The translations under genes were made by a program, and so were the position numbers. A model generated the notes under the pieces. It was not told the DNA's origin, did not search any database, and saw only the letters and a program-made list of their open reading frames with translations. Below are positions 22,916-26,578 of a stretch of 26,578 bases of DNA, piece by piece. Source of the DNA: Anaerolineales bacterium (GTDB lineage Bacteria > Chloroflexota > Anaerolineae > 4572-78 > J111); the NCBI GenBank assembly GCA_020634935.1, contig JACKAT010000072.1, positions 1 through 26,578 of the forward strand. Direction: 5' to 3'. The stretch's first letter is position 1. Each line of letters opens with the position of its first letter.

Positions 22916-23853
22916 AAAAAGAACGGCGGGCTGGTGATGATATAATTCTCAAACTTGCCATACGGCTTATCGCTCATAAAGACCGCCGCAAACGCGTCGA
23001 GCCGAAAGCCGCGCGCGAGCAAATATTCCACCGCAGCGAGGTTAATCATCGGCACTTCCAGCCCGAACTCACGGTCACGGCGAGCGGCTTCGCTTTCGGC
23101 GTGGGCCAGCACAGCCGGAAAGTCCGCCGGATCGAGCAGGGCAAACGGGCCGTTGTTCGAGCCGAGGTAGCCGTAACCGACCGGCCGGCCGTCGCGATAG
23201 TAAAGATAGCCCTCCCGCTGATCGAGCAGCCAGGCGTGATCTTCATCGCGACGATGCTCGATAATGGCGCGATCAATGGCGGCCAGGCGGTCGAGGGTTT
23301 CCGGTTCAGCCGCAACTCGCTCAAAAACCAGATCGGTTTCAACCGAGGTTACTTCCGGCTCGCGCCCAAAGTAGTAAATGAGAAAGCGCGGGACCACGCC
23401 GTGACGCATATAAAGCTTCTGCGCCCGCATATCGGTGGTGGCGATGATGTTCTTGCGGGTTGTTCCTTCCACCGGAAAGGTCCGCTCCATCAACCCCCGG
23501 CCGGCCCCCAACGACTGAGCGCCGGGCTTCACAAAGAAATCGGTTAGCTCGCACAGCCCATCTCGCAAGATAGATCGAGCATAGCCGACCGGCTCGCCGT
23601 TATGCTCGGCAATCCAGAATTGAGCGGCGGTGCGGGCCATGTGTTCAAACAGCGGCCGGCGCTCCTGCCATATTTTCTCCAAGGCCGCCGGATCATGCCA
23701 ACTGGTCGTTGCCGACGAGCCGAAGCGTTTGATCAAATCGGCCAGTGTTTCCTCAAAGATACAGTAAATCGCGTACAAGTCTTCCAATTGGCCGGGCCGA
23801 AACGTGAGCGCCTCAGTCTTTAGGCCATTATTCGTCATCGTAGCGGTGGTCAT
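22912..23853 (-). CDS. GNAT-family acetyltransferase, two-domain
   Basis: This 313-aa protein has two GNAT-like halves. The N-terminal half shows LTFRPGQLEDLYAIYCIFEE, FWIAEHNGEPVGYARSIL, then LTDFFVKPGAQSLGAGRGLM (the acetyl-CoA loop) and a TTDMRAQKLYMRHG end. The C-terminal half has GYLYYRDGRPVGYGYLG, DPADFPAVLAHAE and LLARGFRLDAFAAVFMSD. Such tandem-GNAT proteins exist in Chloroflexota and Actinobacteria. The substrate is not known. A good AAGGAG ribosome binding site precedes the ATG. It overlaps the convergent acetyltransferase gene by the stop codons only. Confidence 0.88.
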   Translation of the reverse strand: MTTATMTNNGLKTEALTFRPGQLEDLYAIYCIFEETLADLIKRFGSSATTSWHDPAALEKIWQERRPLFEHMARTAAQFWIAEHNGEPVGYARSILRDGLCELTDFFVKPGAQSLGAGRGLMERTFPVEGTTRKNIIATTDMRAQKLYMRHGVVPRFLIYYFGREPEVTSVETDLVFERVAAEPETLDRLAAIDRAIIEHRRDEDHAWLLDQREGYLYYRDGRPVGYGYLGSNNGPFALLDPADFPAVLAHAESEAARRDREFGLEVPMINLAAVEYLLARGFRLDAFAAVFMSDKPYGKFENYIITSPPFFF

Positions 23854-23887
23854 CGTCAGATCTCCTTATGGGTGAACTCTATTTAAT

Positions 23888-24018
23888 CAGAATTTACACA
23901 ACGTGTCATTTCGAGCGAAGAATGAGCGAGAAATCCCTGAAATACTCTTTTGCAACCGACCACTGTAGGGATTTCTCCGCCTTCGGCTCCGAAATGACCT
24001 GAATCTGCGTAAGTCTTG
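23888..24018. repeat. Composite element: MITE A/B-type ends around a GTCATTTCG inverted repeat
   Basis: The outer ends CAGAATTTACACA (23888) and TGCGTAAGTCTTG (24006) resemble the termini of elements A and B. The inside (23904-23998) carries the TGTCATTTCG...CGAAATGAC inverted repeat also found at 10290-10447, with GAGAAATCCCT and AGGGATTTCTC arms. No target duplication was found. Confidence 0.55.
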
Positions 24019-24076
24019 TTGCCTATAAAACTCATCAAACCCTACAAACTCATTAACTCCATAAACTCTACAAACT

Positions 24077-24556
24077 CTACGAACTCAATGTGTCTCGAAA
24101 GACATTAATCTGAGCGCAGTGTTCGCGTTTGTGGCCGTAGAAGGTGTACAGAATGAAATCGTCCAAATCATACTGCTCGCCATACCAGGCCAGCGTCCCA
24201 TTTTGGCGGCACAGCTCCGGGCTGATCTCAGGCAGCAGCGCGGCAGCCTGCTCATAAGCATCCATATACTCGGCCAGGACCTCATCAGCCGTTTTATGGC
24301 GGCGCAGCTCAACCTGCGTGTCGTTGAACTGGGGGTACGTCTCGATAAACGTTTGCAGCATCGGGGTCGAGGTCTCGCCGGTCAGCGAGCGCAGCACATC
24401 GACCAGCGCCACCTCAAACGAGGCCAGATGGGCAATGATATCCTTCACCGACCAGAAGCCACACACGCCGGGCGTTAGCCAATCGTCTTTCGGCAACCCG
24501 TCAATTGCCGTCAGGACCGTTTCGTGGCCGTATCTTATAACATCGTGGGCATTCAT
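24077..24556 (-). CDS. DinB-like four-helix-bundle protein
   Basis: This 159-aa protein has the DinB/ClbS-type pattern: WLTPGVCGFWSVKDIIAHL in the first half and YGHKREHCAQI near the end. His43 (IIAHLASFE), His142 and His146 (GHKREH) are the usual metal-binding triad. Members include metal-dependent transferases and hydrolases acting on small thiols or DNA-damaging metabolites. This one cannot be assigned a reaction. An AAAGGAGG ribosome binding site sits at ideal distance from the ATG. It stands alone on the minus strand. Confidence 0.88.
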   Translation of the reverse strand: MNAHDVIRYGHETVLTAIDGLPKDDWLTPGVCGFWSVKDIIAHLASFEVALVDVLRSLTGETSTPMLQTFIETYPQFNDTQVELRRHKTADEVLAEYMDAYEQAAALLPEISPELCRQNGTLAWYGEQYDLDDFILYTFYGHKREHCAQINVFRDTLSS

Positions 24557-24646
24557 AAGATTCCTCCTTTATAGCGTGATAAAGTTCAGTTTAATATACA
24601 AATTATATACGAACATAGTGCGAACGCGGCGCGAAATTTTTTAGAT

Positions 24647-24790
24647 AACCCAAGTTGCTACCCTTCCAGACCTTTAGGGTTTCGACCCTGATTTTGACAA
24701 GAATTGGCGTTAAATATCCAAATTTAGGTCGGGATAAGGCCCGTTCGGAAACCCTAAAGGTCTTTTTCCCGCAAGGTGGCAACTTGAGTT
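24647..24790. mobile_element. MITE-like element, 144 bp, 4-bp target duplication
   Basis: Ends AACCCAAGTTGC and GCAACTTGAGTT pair over 11 of 12 positions and are flanked by AGAT (24643 and 24791). Inside, AGACCTTTAGGGTTTC (24668) and GAAACCCTAAAGGTCT (24748) form a perfect 16-bp inverted pair. It has no coding capacity. It lies in the gene-poor gap 24557-25586. Confidence 0.65.
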
Positions 24791-24985
24791 AGATATTAGA
24801 AACAAGAGTTGTTTTGATGACCTTAGTCTATCAAAACGGGCGATGATGCTGCTCTGCCAAAGGATAGGGTTGGGGTTGGTTTAAGGGTTGGGTCGAGGCA
24901 TGTTTTTCTCGAAGAGTTATCGATTTGTAAGAATTAGTTCATTGCCGTGTAACCATTCTGTCGCATCATCAATAAAAAATAAATC

Positions 24986-25013
24986 GTAGGACAAGTCGCC
25001 GGACTTGTCCTAC
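24986..25013. repeat. GTAGGACAAGTC perfect hairpin
   Basis: GTAGGACAAGTC and GACTTGTCCTAC form a perfect 12-bp stem with loop GCCG. No T-run follows. It begins another repeat cluster that leads into the GGAGCG element copy 4. Confidence 0.65.
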
Positions 25014-25076
25014 ACAATCCATTTTCAGAGGAGTGCGATAGACGCTCCGCTACAGCAACGGGAATGGAAATTTACT

Positions 25077-25134
25077 GGAGCGACAAAGCTGGCTTTGTCA
25101 TTCACGGTTAGGTCAAAGTAAACTTTGACGCTCC
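25077..25134. repeat. GGAGCG double-hairpin repeat, copy 4
   Basis: The 58-base core is nearly identical to copies 1 and 2, more than 24 kb away, with outer GGAGCG/CGCTCC arms and both internal hairpins kept. The left flank CAGCAACGGGAATGGAAATT also matches copy 1, so the true unit is longer than the core. Confidence 0.8.
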
Positions 25135-25164
25135 AGCCGGTTATTTTATATAAGGAGTCGCCCA

Positions 25165-25314
25165 ATGACATCGCCGCGAGGAATTAGCTTCAAAATCTAC
25201 AACAAACAATTATCAAATGGACCGCTAGCCGTATTACGGTTTGTTTTCGCCTCTTATTCCCCGGCGGTCGCCGGACGATTAGGCTCCACCCGATTCTTTC
25301 CCCTCAAATGTTAA
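25165..25314 (+). CDS. Possible small ORF, 49 aa
   Basis: An ATG preceded at 7 bases by a full AAGGAG opens a 49-codon frame beginning MTSPRGISFKIYNKQLSN, with a hydrophobic middle (LAVLRFVFASY) and ending RFFPLKC. No family is recognised. The good ribosome binding site is the main support. It could also be a decayed gene start, since no similar neighbour is present. Confidence 0.3.
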   Translation: MTSPRGISFKIYNKQLSNGPLAVLRFVFASYSPAVAGRLGSTRFFPLKC

Positions 25315-25337
25315 TTCAAATTTAGAGTCATTGATAA

Positions 25338-25463
25338 AGCTTTAGCTCGATAGCTGAGGCTAAAAACGGTTTGCTCAATTGGGCCGCTGCCTGGACAGCG
25401 TAACGGTTCACTTGTTGATGGGTACTCGCCCCGCCGGCGGGCTGCTTCTGCTTGCCGGGCGAG
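25338..25463 (+). ncRNA. Candidate structured RNA or leader upstream of egtD
   Basis: Three consecutive hairpins: AGCTTTAGCT/AGCTGAGGCT (10 bp with two G-U pairs, loop CGAT), CGCTG/CAGCG, and CTCGCC/GGCGAG enclosing CGGCGGGC/GCTTGCCG (with two G-U pairs). No riboswitch consensus known to me fits. It may be a leader of egtD or an independent RNA. Confidence 0.25.
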
Positions 25464-25478
25464 GGGCATTCAGAAATA

Positions 25479-25540
25479 GGTGACAGTCACTTTGTGCTGC
25501 TAATTATAGTACGAAATTGGTCGGTTAAGTGACTGTCACC
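25479..25540. repeat. Short GGTGACAGTCACTT inverted-repeat element
   Basis: GGTGACAGTCACTT (25479) and AAGTGACTGTCACC (25527) are identical to the inner arms of elements A and B, 34 bases apart, but the outer TAGGACTTACGCA ends are missing. It is either a shorter relative or the remnant of one, just 46 bases before egtD. Confidence 0.65.
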
Positions 25541-25586
25541 CCAAATTATTTGTAATGGCTGTTTAAAGCAGATAAGGAGAACATCC

Positions 25587-26555
25587 ATGTTAAAAGAACT
25601 ACAGTTAGTTGAATACCACCCCGATACCGCCGCCGCGTATCGAGACGTGATCAAAGGCTTGTTGAAACCGGTCAAGGAACTGCCCCCCAAGCTCTTTTAC
25701 GACGAGCGCGGTTCGCAGTTGTTTGATCAGATCACCCAGCAGCCCGAATACTACCCCACCCGCATCGAGCAGAAGATTATGGACCAGCACATCGACGCCA
25801 TTGCCGCCCGCATCGGGCCGGACAGCTTGCTGGTCGAGTACGGCAGCGGCAGCAGCCAAAAGACGCGCACCCTGCTCGATCACCTGCCCCGGCTGGCCGG
25901 CTACGTGCCAATCGACATCTCCCGCGATCACCTCATGCAATCGGCCGCCCGGCTGGCGCTGGCCTATCCCTATCTCGACATTCTGCCGGTTTGGGCCGAC
26001 TACGAAACCGATTTTGCCTTGCCGCGGCCCAACCGCCCCGTCCGTCACAAGGTTATCTACTACCCCGGCTCGACCCTGGGCAACTTTCACCCCGAAGACG
26101 CGGTCGCCTTTCTGTGGCACATGCGGGCCGTGTGCGGTTACGACTGCGACTTGCTGCTCGGCGTCGATCTGAAGAAAGACACCACCCTGCTCAACCTGGC
26201 TTACAACGACTGCGCCGGCGTGACCGCCGACTTCAACCTCAACATGTTGGCCCACCTCAACCGCGAACTGGGCGCCGATTTCAACCTCGATCAATTCAAA
26301 CATCACGCCTTTTATAATGAAGCAGCCGGGCGCATCGAGATGCATTTGGTCAGCCTGACCCGCCAAACCGTCCGCCTGATCGGCCACACCATTCCCTTTG
26401 AAACCGGCGAAACCATCTGGACCGAGTCCTCCTACAAGTACACCCCCACCGAACTGGCCACCCTGGCCGGCCGCGCCGGGTTTGCCGTCGAGAAGGTTTG
26501 GACCGATCCCAACCGGCTGTTCAGCGTGCAGTATCTCACGTCGAAAAATGTCTAA
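25587..26555 (+). CDS. egtD: L-histidine N(alpha)-methyltransferase, ergothioneine biosynthesis
   Basis: This 322-aa protein is an EgtD-type enzyme, which trimethylates L-histidine with three SAM to give hercynine, the first step of ergothioneine synthesis. Motifs in order: LPPKLFYDERGSQLFDQITQ, EYYPTRIEQKIM, LVEYGSGSSQKT (SAM-binding), YVPIDISRDHL, YYPGSTLGNFHPEDAV, LLLGVDLKKDT, LNLAYND, FYNEAAGRIEMHLVS, and IWTESSYKYT near the C-terminus. The length fits the family. AAGGAG lies 7 bases before the ATG. The stop is followed by CGGAG at the window edge, a ribosome binding site for a further gene, probably an egtB-like sulfoxide synthase. The egtB prediction is an inference. Confidence 0.96.
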   Translation: MLKELQLVEYHPDTAAAYRDVIKGLLKPVKELPPKLFYDERGSQLFDQITQQPEYYPTRIEQKIMDQHIDAIAARIGPDSLLVEYGSGSSQKTRTLLDHLPRLAGYVPIDISRDHLMQSAARLALAYPYLDILPVWADYETDFALPRPNRPVRHKVIYYPGSTLGNFHPEDAVAFLWHMRAVCGYDCDLLLGVDLKKDTTLLNLAYNDCAGVTADFNLNMLAHLNRELGADFNLDQFKHHAFYNEAAGRIEMHLVSLTRQTVRLIGHTIPFETGETIWTESSYKYTPTELATLAGRAGFAVEKVWTDPNRLFSVQYLTSKNV

Positions 26556-26578
26556 CCCTAAATATTATCGGAGCAACA

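Noticed and set aside
24557..25586. Tested for a hidden gene in the 1-kb gap
   Set aside because: Only the 49-codon ORF has a start signal. The rest is accounted for by repeats, or shows no coding pattern.

Overview
The window (about 26.6 kb, moderately GC-rich, no rRNA or tRNA seen) looks like chromosomal DNA of a filamentous Chloroflexota bacterium of the Anaerolineae/Caldilineae type. This is an inference from the protein families: small toxin-antitoxin pairs of the kind shared by Chloroflexota and Cyanobacteria, an ATP-grasp/alpha-E/transglutaminase set, an EgtD histidine methyltransferase, lipoproteins with clear lipoboxes, and intergenic DNA packed with small palindromic repeats. No single marker fixes the taxon.

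Left part (1-6375): an accessory region. It carries a ribbon-helix-helix-like gene overlapping the first codons of an HNH endonuclease (1-400, minus), an unrecognised 238-aa protein, a 42-bp minisatellite of 12.5 units (1755-2280), a RelB/RelE-like pair (2549-3069), an antitoxin-like/PIN-like pair (3305-4181), a 467-aa membrane protein (minus), and another toxin-antitoxin pair (5873-6325). Palindromic repeats fill the gaps.

Middle part (6540-11946): housekeeping or metabolic genes on the plus strand. These are a circularly permuted ATP-grasp fused to an alpha-E domain, a transglutaminase-like protease (the two probably work together on a peptide or amide substrate), a HAD hydrolase and a SAM methyltransferase. 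Two small non-autonomous elements, each with a target-site duplication, sit between the methyltransferase and its probable terminator.

Envelope block (12376-22002, plus): an ABC ATPase, an ABC-2 permease, an exported NEW3-like protein, a four-repeat DUF347 membrane protein and a second, paralogous permease. Two lipoproteins follow (a phosphoesterase and a calcium-binding-repeat protein), then an OmpR-type response regulator with its histidine kinase, and a PepSY protein. Three direct repeats at exactly 11-bp spacing lie upstream of the PepSY gene, which suggests it is a target of the adjacent regulator. A strong terminator closes this block.

Right part (22178-26578): two convergent GNAT acetyltransferases that overlap at their stop codons, a DinB-like protein, a 1-kb gap with several repeat elements, a possible small ORF and a possible structured RNA, and finally egtD (ergothioneine synthesis) with a ribosome binding site for a further gene just outside the window.
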